Notes under the pieces: generated by a model
Seen by the model: the letters and a program-made list of their open reading frames with translations, nothing else
Told to the model about the DNA's origin: nothing
The model's database searches: none
DNA from: an uncultured Porphyromonadaceae bacterium
GTDB lineage: Bacteria > Bacteroidota > Bacteroidia > Bacteroidales > Muribaculaceae
Direction: 5' to 3'
Assembly: GCA_946553045.1 (NCBI GenBank)
Contig: CAMNRO010000006.1
Span: forward strand, 36,606-100,605
Length of the DNA: 64,000 bases
Made by a program: the position numbers and the translations under genes
Shown here: positions 7,628 through 15,419 of the stretch, piece after piece
Layout of the letters: each line of letters starts with the position of its first letter
Position numbering within the stretch: position 1 is the stretch's first letter

Positions 7628-9178
7628 TTGATACGATGGTTTATATTTCTTCTGATTGTGGTTTCGGCGCCTGCTCTGGGTGCCCGCAATTCCATTGTCG
7701 ATATTGACCCTTATATCTTCGGAGACTCGCTTCTGTTGTCGAGAAATGTACGTGTCGTAGATAGTCTGAAAGCAATCAGAAACAAGACCGTTCCATCGGT
7801 CAGCAGCGTAATGGCGGCGCAGGAGCTTGGCGATTATTTTCTTGAGCATTATACTGATTCCGCGTTTATTTACTGGAATATGGCGAGAGATGAGGCTACA
7901 GCGCTTGGTCTCGACCGCGAAGCCATGATGCTACGTATGAAAATTGATGGCTACATGCCCTTTATCGGTATGGGAGCCGAGGGCTTCACTGATTTTACGA
8001 AAATAGACAAAACCGATTTCGACAGCGAACTCAAGCGTGCTTATTTTCTGGCCTCATGTGAATTGCATTATAATCTTGCCATTAAATATCCCGATTCACA
8101 CCAAAAGAACCGCAATATTGGCAAGACCGTAGAGGCTATCGATTCTCTCATGCTATATTATAGTCCTGATGTTCCTGTTTATCGTTATTTATATGCTTTC
8201 AGGAGCCTTTTGACTGGAAATAAATCTATTGCGGCGGCAACGCTGGCTGAATTGTTGCCGGAACTTAGAAATCGACCTGCTCTATATACACGTGCTTCTC
8301 AGATACTTGCTGAGTTTTATCAAAGCAATCCCAACCGTCGCGACGATTATATGAATTATCTGATAGGTGCGACATTGGCGAGTCTTAGGCATGGTGTCAT
8401 TCGTCCGTTGCTTATGGCCCGGCTGGGTCGTGAACTATATCTCGACGGCGACCGTAAGCGCGGCGCACGATGTATATATCTTGCATTCAGTGCAAATGAT
8501 GCGGAAAGAGGTATATATCAGCTTAGTAATACAAGCGAATACGCTTCCATGCTTGCAGGCAGCAACAACGATTCCCTTATTGTGCGCAATATAGTTTCGG
8601 CTGCGGCTTTTCTGGTTATTGCAACTCTTGCCATATTGCTGATTGTAAGTCTGCGCAATGCCAAGCGTCAGGAAATTCTGATGACAGAACGTATAAACGA
8701 TGCCGAGGAACGTCTGAAACAGTTGCGCTCTGACAGGCGAACATATCTTTCTCTTGCCTTTTCTACATTGGAAGGTCTTAAGGAGTTCAATCGGTATGCC
8801 CACCGTAAACTGACTGCGGGTCAGGCAAAAGATTTGTTCAAGGACCTCGAATCCGGTAGCTTTGTGCAGACTCAGGCCGATAGATTCTTTGAGGATTTTG
8901 ACGCCATGTTCCTTAAATCCGAGCCTCATTTCCTCGATAGCCTGAACTCATTGTTGCGTCCGGACCAGAAACTCGAGCTAATGCCCGGAAATAGATTGTC
9001 GCCCGAACTTCGCATAGCGGCATTGATGAGTCTTGGCATAAGCGACAGCTCTCGTATCGCAGCAGTTCTCGGACTTTCTCTGAACACTGTATATACTTAC
9101 CGCAACAGACTTAAAGGACGAGCATCAGACCGTGCGGAATTTGAGAATCAGCTTATGAAAATCTCAGATAACGCTTAG
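7628..9178 (+). CDS. DUF6377-type membrane regulator, second copy (TTG start)
   Basis: The 516-residue protein has the same plan as 3534-5072. It has a signal peptide (MIRWFIFLLIVVSAPALGA), a helical repeat region, a membrane segment about 322-344, a coiled linker, and a DUF6377 tail ending in a helix-turn-helix (about 458-499, LGLSLNTVYTYRNRLK). No ATG precedes the signal peptide, so translation must begin at TTG 7628, after the A-rich CAAAAAAAGT. Unlike the first copy it has its own promoter. It is followed by non-coding unit B. Its targets are unknown, and no SusC/SusD locus lies nearby. Confidence 0.75.
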   Translation: MIRWFIFLLIVVSAPALGARNSIVDIDPYIFGDSLLLSRNVRVVDSLKAIRNKTVPSVSSVMAAQELGDYFLEHYTDSAFIYWNMARDEATALGLDREAMMLRMKIDGYMPFIGMGAEGFTDFTKIDKTDFDSELKRAYFLASCELHYNLAIKYPDSHQKNRNIGKTVEAIDSLMLYYSPDVPVYRYLYAFRSLLTGNKSIAAATLAELLPELRNRPALYTRASQILAEFYQSNPNRRDDYMNYLIGATLASLRHGVIRPLLMARLGRELYLDGDRKRGARCIYLAFSANDAERGIYQLSNTSEYASMLAGSNNDSLIVRNIVSAAAFLVIATLAILLIVSLRNAKRQEILMTERINDAEERLKQLRSDRRTYLSLAFSTLEGLKEFNRYAHRKLTAGQAKDLFKDLESGSFVQTQADRFFEDFDAMFLKSEPHFLDSLNSLLRPDQKLELMPGNRLSPELRIAALMSLGISDSSRIAAVLGLSLNTVYTYRNRLKGRASDRAEFENQLMKISDNA

Positions 9179-9306
9179 AAGAGCATTTATATTTATACAT
9201 TAGCGCTATTTTGTATCTATTTGGATTGCAATATAATATAATTTAACCATCGCTGTATTTATTTATATTGCATTTATAATAATACGAAAACTGCTTGCTT
9301 TCGTCA

Positions 9307-9314
9307 TAACTTTG
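9307..9314 (+). promoter_or_regulatory. -7 element of non-coding unit B
   Basis: TAACTTTG matches the Bacteroidetes -7 box. No good TTTG is found at -33, so the call is tentative. Confidence 0.4.
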
Positions 9315-9318
9315 CATT

Positions 9319-9460
9319 GTAAATAAATTTGGTCTAAGATTCAAAGGTTGAATTAAGAACTTAGGAAAAGATTTTTATAGGATAAGAAAAATGGTTTTAG
9401 GTATTTAGTGTTAGAATCACTACTGAAAAAGGCGACTCGTGAGGGCCGCCTTTTCAGTTC
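9319..9460 (+). ncRNA. Candidate small RNA, unit B
   Basis: About 140 nt between a TAACTTTG box and an intrinsic hairpin, with no ORF beyond a few codons. The 5' part can fold: CTAAG...CTTAG encloses ATTCAA/TTGAAT near 9333-9362. It occupies the same place behind a DUF6377 gene as unit A. It might equally be a decayed intergenic region. Confidence 0.35.
9423..9457 (+). terminator. Terminator hairpin of unit B, shared with the convergent gene
   Basis: CTGAAAAAGGCG (9423-9434) pairs with CGCCTTTTCAG (9447-9457) with one bulge. After a mismatch, CTC/GGG carries a GTGA loop. It sits 4 bp from the stop of the reverse-strand gene and can act in both directions. Confidence 0.65.
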
Positions 9461-10285
9461 TCATTGGAGTTTTCGTCGCGGGAATGCATCGATGAAACTC
9501 CCCGGAGTGCAATTATAGATTTTAACCCCCCTCTTATCGGCATAAGCCCTTATGTCGATGTAGCTTTTGAATGCGACTGCAAAACTTTCTACAATCTGGT
9601 ATAGATTATAGCCGCGGTATTCATGGCGCACGCGGGCTTTTTCTTCGGCATTGTCGGAATAGAAGTGTTCCTGTATTGATACAACTTCGTTATCTTCAGC
9701 CACCGACAGAGTTTTCATCCAAGAATGGTCGGCCCCTACGATATCGATGGTCCTGAAACCGGCATGGATGGCAAGCATAATGGAGGGTATGAGCACATTG
9801 CGCGGCCGCGGCATAGCCAGGCCATGTCTGAAAAGAAAATGATTCAGGCCCTCGAAACCGTCGGCGCCTACAGCGTTGAAACCTTCGACAGAGACCGTCT
9901 GTGACCTGATGGCTTTACAAGCCTTTTTTCTCATTGAGGCCGGTACGTACAGCGTGCATGGCCAGTCGATGGATTCTAATTCACTCCAAAGCCGTTTCAG
10001 GTTGGAGTCTTCGGCATTGCTAAAAAAATATGGGTCGGCGAGAACATAGAACCTCGGCTTGATTTCGCGGAATACAGGAGCGTTTGCGGCAAAATTAACA
10101 GCCATGGTCGGCAATTTTCGCAGAATATCGGAATTCGCCTCGATGGTGCCGTTAAGCGAAGGCCCGTTGCCCATGATTATTATTCTATCAGCATCGGGTA
10201 TTGGACAAACAGTGCATTTGCGTGACTGCGAAGCTACTTTGGCAATGCTTTTTATGGAATTGAAAAATTTATCTGCGAAATTCAT
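9461..10285 (-). CDS. GNGPSL-motif protein (DUF115/MptE-like or GT42-like), probable surface polysaccharide enzyme
   Basis: The 274-residue cytosolic protein has IIIMGNGPSLNGTIEANS near residue 40, followed by FYVLADPYFF and ending with IYNCTPGSFIDAFPRRKL. The GNGPSL nucleotide-binding-like motif is shared by DUF115 (MptE-like) proteins and by GT42 sialyltransferases, and proteins of this type are often found in glycan loci. The exact reaction cannot be assigned. ATG 10285 overlaps the stop of the upstream gene (ATGA), so the pair is translationally coupled. Confidence 0.5.
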   Translation of the reverse strand: MNFADKFFNSIKSIAKVASQSRKCTVCPIPDADRIIIMGNGPSLNGTIEANSDILRKLPTMAVNFAANAPVFREIKPRFYVLADPYFFSNAEDSNLKRLWSELESIDWPCTLYVPASMRKKACKAIRSQTVSVEGFNAVGADGFEGLNHFLFRHGLAMPRPRNVLIPSIMLAIHAGFRTIDIVGADHSWMKTLSVAEDNEVVSIQEHFYSDNAEEKARVRHEYRGYNLYQIVESFAVAFKSYIDIRAYADKRGVKIYNCTPGSFIDAFPRRKLQ

Positions 10286-10983
10286 AAGCTCGATTCGTCG
10301 TAGATGTGATTGCGTAGGTAGTGGGTCACAGCCGTCGGTCTGTAGTCTATCACACGGCATAGCGCGGAGCAGTCGAATGTCCGTTCTGTGGTGAATTTGC
10401 GATAAAGCCGTTTCCCATAGAAAATACGGCCGAGCAACAACTGTCCTTTTGTGCTTAGCGTAGATACATGCTTGTCTTTCATGCGGAACGCAAGACTATC
10501 GACAAAATCGCGAAAAGTGGGATTGTCGCCGTCGGTGATATTGAAGACACCTGTTGTTGTGGAAGATTCACATAGAGCCGCAACAGCACGGGCCACATCA
10601 GTGGCATGGACCACGCTTACTCTTGCCTCATTGCCGGCAAAGTGCATGAGCGAACCTTTCCATATCCGTTCTGCGAGCTCCCGGGGCCAGCCCGACATAC
10701 CCGTGCCGACAACGTCGGCGCTTCTCAATATAATATAAGGCTTATCGGCTGCAGTGCACATTTTCGCGAATCGTTTTTCGTAGGTCGTCCATGGCGAATT
10801 GTGGTCTGTTTCAGCGTCTTCACCGATAAGATTTCCTTCCTGTTGCTGATAGATATCGACCGATGAAATCATTATGCAGCGGTCGGCCGTATCGGGCGCT
10901 TCAGAGAATACGGCGCCGTCGAGAGCCCTCTGAAGATAAGGCATTATAAAATCCCGTTCCGGGGCATATGCATATATATTCAT
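10282..10983 (-). CDS. Truncated/degenerate NAD-dependent epimerase/dehydratase-like (extended SDR) protein
   Basis: The 233-residue product resembles the middle and C-terminal half of extended SDRs: ISSVDIYQQQEG, PYIILRSADVVGTGMSGWP, VVHATDVARAVAAL and GVFNITDGDNPTFRDF. The usual N-terminal GxxGxxG Rossmann motif is missing, because the protein starts with MNIYAYAPERD. The YxxxK catalytic pair reads YEKRF, so the lysine is absent. The promoter box lies about 26 bp before ATG 10983, which argues that this short start is real. It may be a non-catalytic relative. It forms an ATGA-coupled operon with the GNGPSL protein. Confidence 0.6.
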   Translation of the reverse strand: MNIYAYAPERDFIMPYLQRALDGAVFSEAPDTADRCIMISSVDIYQQQEGNLIGEDAETDHNSPWTTYEKRFAKMCTAADKPYIILRSADVVGTGMSGWPRELAERIWKGSLMHFAGNEARVSVVHATDVARAVAALCESSTTTGVFNITDGDNPTFRDFVDSLAFRMKDKHVSTLSTKGQLLLGRIFYGKRLYRKFTTERTFDCSALCRVIDYRPTAVTHYLRNHIYDESSL

Positions 10984-11008
10984 AATTCCATTGACATGCT
11001 TTAGACTA

Positions 11009-11041
11009 CAAAAATACGAATAAGTCGAGAGCAATACCAAA
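11009..11041 (-). promoter_or_regulatory. Promoter of the SDR-like/GNGPSL operon
   Basis: On the reverse strand TTTG (11041-11038), 21-nt spacer, TATTTTTG (11016-11009). Confidence 0.65.
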
Positions 11042-11102
11042 TTTATTTGGTTTTGCCGAGCGGCAGTAGTTTGAAAAACTATATTAATGAAGAATACAAA
11101 CC

Positions 11103-11133
11103 TTGTGCTCTGATGAAAATTTTCGTATTTTTG
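11103..11133 (+). promoter_or_regulatory. Promoter of the Sel1-repeat gene
   Basis: TTG (11103-11105), 20-nt spacer, TATTTTTG (11126-11133). It is divergent from the SDR promoter. Confidence 0.65.
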
Positions 11134-11167
11134 TATCTTCAAATATACTCTTACATCTCCTTTCATT

Positions 11168-14100
11168 ATGGCGTTTTTTGATCGTTTCAGAGGCAAAAAG
11201 AAGTCTGAAAACATTCCTTCGGGAACAGCCGAGGGTATGGAAGAAGCAAACGAGGCATTAGGTAGCCTCGAAGCCTCAGAAGAGAAAAAGCCCGAGCCGC
11301 CTCGGCTGACCGACGTAGAGATACAGCATATCGCCGACGAGGCCCGTAGCCTTTTCATGCAGGGGCAATTTGATACCGCAAAGGAAAAAGCCGTTGAGGC
11401 GGCAGAATATGGCAATCCGACAGCTATGCATGTGCTTGGCTCTTGCCTGCTACGCGAAGCTACGACAGACTCTGTTTCCGCCGAGGCCGAAAAATGGCTT
11501 CGCGCGAGTGCCGATGCCGGCTTTGAGCCCGCGATGCTCGACCTCGCCCTCGCCTATTCCCAGGGCAACGGTGTTTCTAAGAATTTAGAACTTGCAGCAG
11601 AGCTTTTTGACGCTGCTGTAAAGTCCGAATACAGTCCGGCATACTACCATCTTGGCTGTTGCTATGAATTCGGCGAAGGTGTCGGTTGTGATATCAACCG
11701 TGCAGTCGAACTATATCGTAAAGGAGCCGACGCAGGCGATAAATCGGCACAGTACTCCCTTGGCCTCTGCTATATGACAGGAAGCGGGGTCGAGGAAGAT
11801 TACGACGAGGCCGCCCGCTTATTCAAGGCATCGGCAGACCAGGGTTTCGAAAGCGCACGCGAAAGCCTTGCAATGCTAGGACAGCTGCTGGAATCAGGTG
11901 TCGATACCGAAGAACTGATGGAATCCAAGCTTGCAGAGGCCGAGCAGTTCTTCGCCGACCATAACTACGACGCAGCGCGTCCTATAATCGAGGAATGTGC
12001 TGAAGTGGGCATGCCCCGCGCCCAGACTATCATGGGCCATTTCTACAGCAAGGCCTTGGCCGGTTATCCCCGTAATTCGGCAAAGGCGCTCGAATGGTAC
12101 CGCCACGGTGCCGATGGCGGCGATATAGAGGCTATGTTCGGTGCCGCCACCATACTTGAGACCGACGGCAAGGATGCAGATGTGGCAGAAGCGGCTCGTT
12201 ACTACGAGCATGCGGCTGCAGCAGGCAATACCGAGGCTGCATATCGCCTTGGCCGCATATATGAAAACGGTAGAGGAGTGGGCAAGGACGAACGCCGGGC
12301 GTTTACATGGTATATGGTCGCTGCCGAGGCCGGCGATGTTCTCTCGCAGAGGATTGTCGCCTCTATGTTTGAGACCGGCCGGGGTGCCGACGAAGATATG
12401 GATCTCGCCCTCGAATGGTATGAAAAAGCGGCCAAGGGCGGCGACCTTGCTGCCCGGAAAGCCATTGAGCGTCTTAAAGCTCCCGGCGCCGGCGTTGCCC
12501 CTGCGGTTGAGCGCCGCGATGCCGAGTCGGAGAATATCACGCCGGAGCAGGCCGTTCACCTGGTGACTCTTTCAAACAATTACTACGACGAAGGCAGCTA
12601 CGACGAGGCTGTCGCGATTGACCGCCGCCTTGCCGCCGCCGGAAACCATCGTGGCATCAACGCTCTTGGCTGGGATTATTATAATGGACATGGGGTACCT
12701 CGCGATCTTGCAAAGGCATTCGATTTGTTCCTTCGTGCAGCGGAGGCCGGAGAACCCCGTGCGATGGTCAATCTGGGCTTTTGCTATCAGGACGGCGACG
12801 GTGTCGTAAAGAACGAAGCCGAAGCCCTGCGCTGGTTCCGTCGTGCGGCAGATGCCGGTTGGTATAACGGATATCTCAACCTCGGCATTGCCTATAGCCG
12901 GGGGATAGGCGTAGACACCGATATGCCCGAGGCTATCAGGAATTGGGAAAAAGCTGCCGAACTTGGCTCTGCGGCCGCTTATGCGTGTCTGGGATATGCC
13001 TATGAGAATGAATTGGACGATTATATAAAGGCTTTCGAATATTACCATAAAGGCGCCTCGATTGGCTCGGGAGTGGCGGCTTACAACCTTGGTGTCTTTC
13101 TTGAAGATGGCAAGGGCTGTGAGGCTGACCGCGATAGAGCCATCTATTTTTACCGTCTTGCGGTGCAGGGCGGAATCGAAGAGGCACGCGAAGCCCTTGA
13201 GCGGCTCGATGTATGTGTTCGTCTTACCGACGAGGAGCGCGAGGCGGCAACATCGCTCTGCAAAGCCACATACGACGAAGACCGCGACCGAGCCCTCGAG
13301 CAGGCTCTTCTGCCTGCCTCCATGAATGACCCATGGGCAGCCGAAATAGTGGCGCTAAGCCTTACTTTCGGTTCTTTCAAAGACGAACGTTATGCCGCCA
13401 GAATGTTCCGAATTGCCGCCAAAGGAGGTCTGAGAGCCAGTCAGGACAATCTTGGCTGGTGTTATGAAAAAGGTCTCGGTGTTGATATTGACCCGATTGA
13501 GGCGGCATACTGGTATCGCAAAGGTGCCGAAAACGGCAGTGTGCACGCTATGTCGTGCTATGCATGGTGTCTCTCCAATGGTTTTGGGTGCGACATCAAC
13601 TTTGCAGAAGCCATGAACTGGTATCGCCGTGCCGGCGAGGAGGGTGATCCACGAGCCTTCTATAATCTTGGAGTGATGTACGAGCGTGGACAGGGCTCCC
13701 CGGTAGACTATGACGAGGCCCGACGCCTGTATCGCAAGGCTGCCGAGATGGATTATGAAGGAGCCGAACAGGCCATCAGGAATATCGAGGGAAAGGTTAA
13801 CCCCGTCAGGGGCTCTGACGAGGCGCTCGCTCATGAGGCCGACAGCCTCTATGACGAAGGCCGCTACGACGAAGCTTTCGCGAAGGCTCGCCAGCCGGCC
13901 GATAACGGCAATCCTATCGCAGCCCAGGTGCTCGCGCTCTGCTATGAGTTCGGCCGAGGTACGGCAAAAGACATGACTCAGGCCGTGAAATACTATCAGA
14001 TAGCCGCCGAGGCCGGATTTGCCACGTCGATGCTGAATCTCGGTGTGGCCTACCAGTATGGCGAAGGCGGACTCTCGATTGACCTCAGAAAAGCTGTCGA

Positions 14101-15409
14101 GCTCTATCGTAAGGCCGCTGAGAAAGGCGACCGCCTTGCCCAGTGCAACCTCGGCTACTGCTATGAGCAGGGCGACGGTGTTGCAAAAGATTTGACCCAG
14201 GCTGCCTACTGGTATCGCAAGAGTGCCGACCAGGGCTGGAGTCGTGCCCAGGCTTATCTCGGCGAATGCTATGAAAAAGGCTGGGGTGTGACAGAAAATC
14301 ATAAAACAGCGCTCGACCTTTATTTCAAAGCTGCTGCAAACGGCCATCCCTACGGTCAGATGCGTCTGGCCCGATGCTACGATTTCGGAATTGGAATCGG
14401 CAAAAATGTAGACGAGGCTCTCCGATGGTACACCAAAGCCGCCGATGGAGGCAATGAATTTGCCCGAAGCCGCCTTGCCGAAATAAAGGCCGATTTGTCG
14501 TCTGCCTTTCCACCCGAGATAATCGAACAAGGCCGAAAAGCCGATGAGGCCTACGGTGCCGGACGATACGACGAAGCATTCAGCCTTGCCCGTAAACCGG
14601 CCGAAGCCGGAGAACCGCGCGGTTGCGAAGTGCTTGCCCTATGCTATGATTTCGGCAACGGTACGGAGCCCGACATGGTTCAGGCTGTGCGCTTCTATAA
14701 AATTTCCGCTGCCGCCGGCCTGTCGGCTTCCCAGCTAAACCTCGGTGTGGCTTATGAAAACGGCGAAGGCGGTCTTGCCTGCGACTATCAGAAAGCTGTC
14801 GAATTGTATCGCGCCGCTGCAGACCAGGGTCACCGCATTGCCCAGTGCAATCTCGGCTGGTGCTATGAAAAAGGTCTTGGAGTAGAAAAAGACATGGAAA
14901 TGGCGGCGCATTGGTACAAGAAAAGCGCCGAAAAAGGCTGGCCGAGAGCTCAGCTGAATCTTGGGGTTGCATACGAGTTCGGCAATGGTGTCACGCAGGA
15001 TATAGCCAGAGCCGTCGACCTCTACCGCGCCGCTGCCGAGCAGGGCAACCGCATTGCCCAGTGCAATCTTGGCTATTGCTACGAAAGCGGCAAAGGAGTT
15101 GACCAGGATATGAGCCTTGCCGCCGAGTGGTACCGTAAAAGTGCCGATCAGGAGTGGCCCCGGGCCCAGGCTTATCTCGGCGAACTCTATGAAAAAGGCA
15201 ACGGGGTGCCCCTTGATTTAGAGCAGGCCCTGAAATTGTATCAAATGTCCGCAGAAAGCAACTATGCTTATGCTCAGTGCCAGCTCGGACGATGCTATGA
15301 AAACGGTATCGGGGTGCGGCGAGACATCAGCCTGGCTCGCGAATGGTATAAGAAAGCGGCTGACAACGGCAACGACTATGCAAAAAAACGACTACAGGAA
15401 CTAAAATAA
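11168..15409 (+). CDS. Giant Sel1-repeat protein (about 35 repeats)
   Basis: The 1413-residue protein has no signal peptide or membrane segment and consists almost wholly of Sel1-type TPR-like repeats (AxxYRKAAExGxxxAQxNLGxCYExGxGVxxD). I count about 35 by eye. They group into six blocks, each opened by a longer helical pair such as YDEGRYDEAFAKARQPA. Blocks begin near residues 45, 254, 463, 689, 885 and 1117. The last two are most alike, suggesting recent internal duplication. Sel1 proteins are usually scaffolds for protein complexes; no partner can be named. Its stop is 10 bp from the start of the Tricorn-like protease gene, so they form an operon. Confidence 0.9.
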   Translation: MAFFDRFRGKKKSENIPSGTAEGMEEANEALGSLEASEEKKPEPPRLTDVEIQHIADEARSLFMQGQFDTAKEKAVEAAEYGNPTAMHVLGSCLLREATTDSVSAEAEKWLRASADAGFEPAMLDLALAYSQGNGVSKNLELAAELFDAAVKSEYSPAYYHLGCCYEFGEGVGCDINRAVELYRKGADAGDKSAQYSLGLCYMTGSGVEEDYDEAARLFKASADQGFESARESLAMLGQLLESGVDTEELMESKLAEAEQFFADHNYDAARPIIEECAEVGMPRAQTIMGHFYSKALAGYPRNSAKALEWYRHGADGGDIEAMFGAATILETDGKDADVAEAARYYEHAAAAGNTEAAYRLGRIYENGRGVGKDERRAFTWYMVAAEAGDVLSQRIVASMFETGRGADEDMDLALEWYEKAAKGGDLAARKAIERLKAPGAGVAPAVERRDAESENITPEQAVHLVTLSNNYYDEGSYDEAVAIDRRLAAAGNHRGINALGWDYYNGHGVPRDLAKAFDLFLRAAEAGEPRAMVNLGFCYQDGDGVVKNEAEALRWFRRAADAGWYNGYLNLGIAYSRGIGVDTDMPEAIRNWEKAAELGSAAAYACLGYAYENELDDYIKAFEYYHKGASIGSGVAAYNLGVFLEDGKGCEADRDRAIYFYRLAVQGGIEEAREALERLDVCVRLTDEEREAATSLCKATYDEDRDRALEQALLPASMNDPWAAEIVALSLTFGSFKDERYAARMFRIAAKGGLRASQDNLGWCYEKGLGVDIDPIEAAYWYRKGAENGSVHAMSCYAWCLSNGFGCDINFAEAMNWYRRAGEEGDPRAFYNLGVMYERGQGSPVDYDEARRLYRKAAEMDYEGAEQAIRNIEGKVNPVRGSDEALAHEADSLYDEGRYDEAFAKARQPADNGNPIAAQVLALCYEFGRGTAKDMTQAVKYYQIAAEAGFATSMLNLGVAYQYGEGGLSIDLRKAVELYRKAAEKGDRLAQCNLGYCYEQGDGVAKDLTQAAYWYRKSADQGWSRAQAYLGECYEKGWGVTENHKTALDLYFKAAANGHPYGQMRLARCYDFGIGIGKNVDEALRWYTKAADGGNEFARSRLAEIKADLSSAFPPEIIEQGRKADEAYGAGRYDEAFSLARKPAEAGEPRGCEVLALCYDFGNGTEPDMVQAVRFYKISAAAGLSASQLNLGVAYENGEGGLACDYQKAVELYRAAADQGHRIAQCNLGWCYEKGLGVEKDMEMAAHWYKKSAEKGWPRAQLNLGVAYEFGNGVTQDIARAVDLYRAAAEQGNRIAQCNLGYCYESGKGVDQDMSLAAEWYRKSADQEWPRAQAYLGELYEKGNGVPLDLEQALKLYQMSAESNYAYAQCQLGRCYENGIGVRRDISLAREWYKKAADNGNDYAKKRLQELK

Positions 15410-15419
15410 ACTATCATAT

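Noticed and set aside
13355..14530. Long open frame (391 codons) on the reverse strand of the Sel1 gene
   Set aside because: It mirrors the repetitive coding strand, has no promoter or family resemblance, and the forward frame is clearly a repeat protein.
13900..15400. Repeated DNA in the Sel1 gene as a CRISPR-like array
   Set aside because: The repeats are in-frame coding repeats of about 36 codons with diverged sequence, not short identical repeats with unique spacers.
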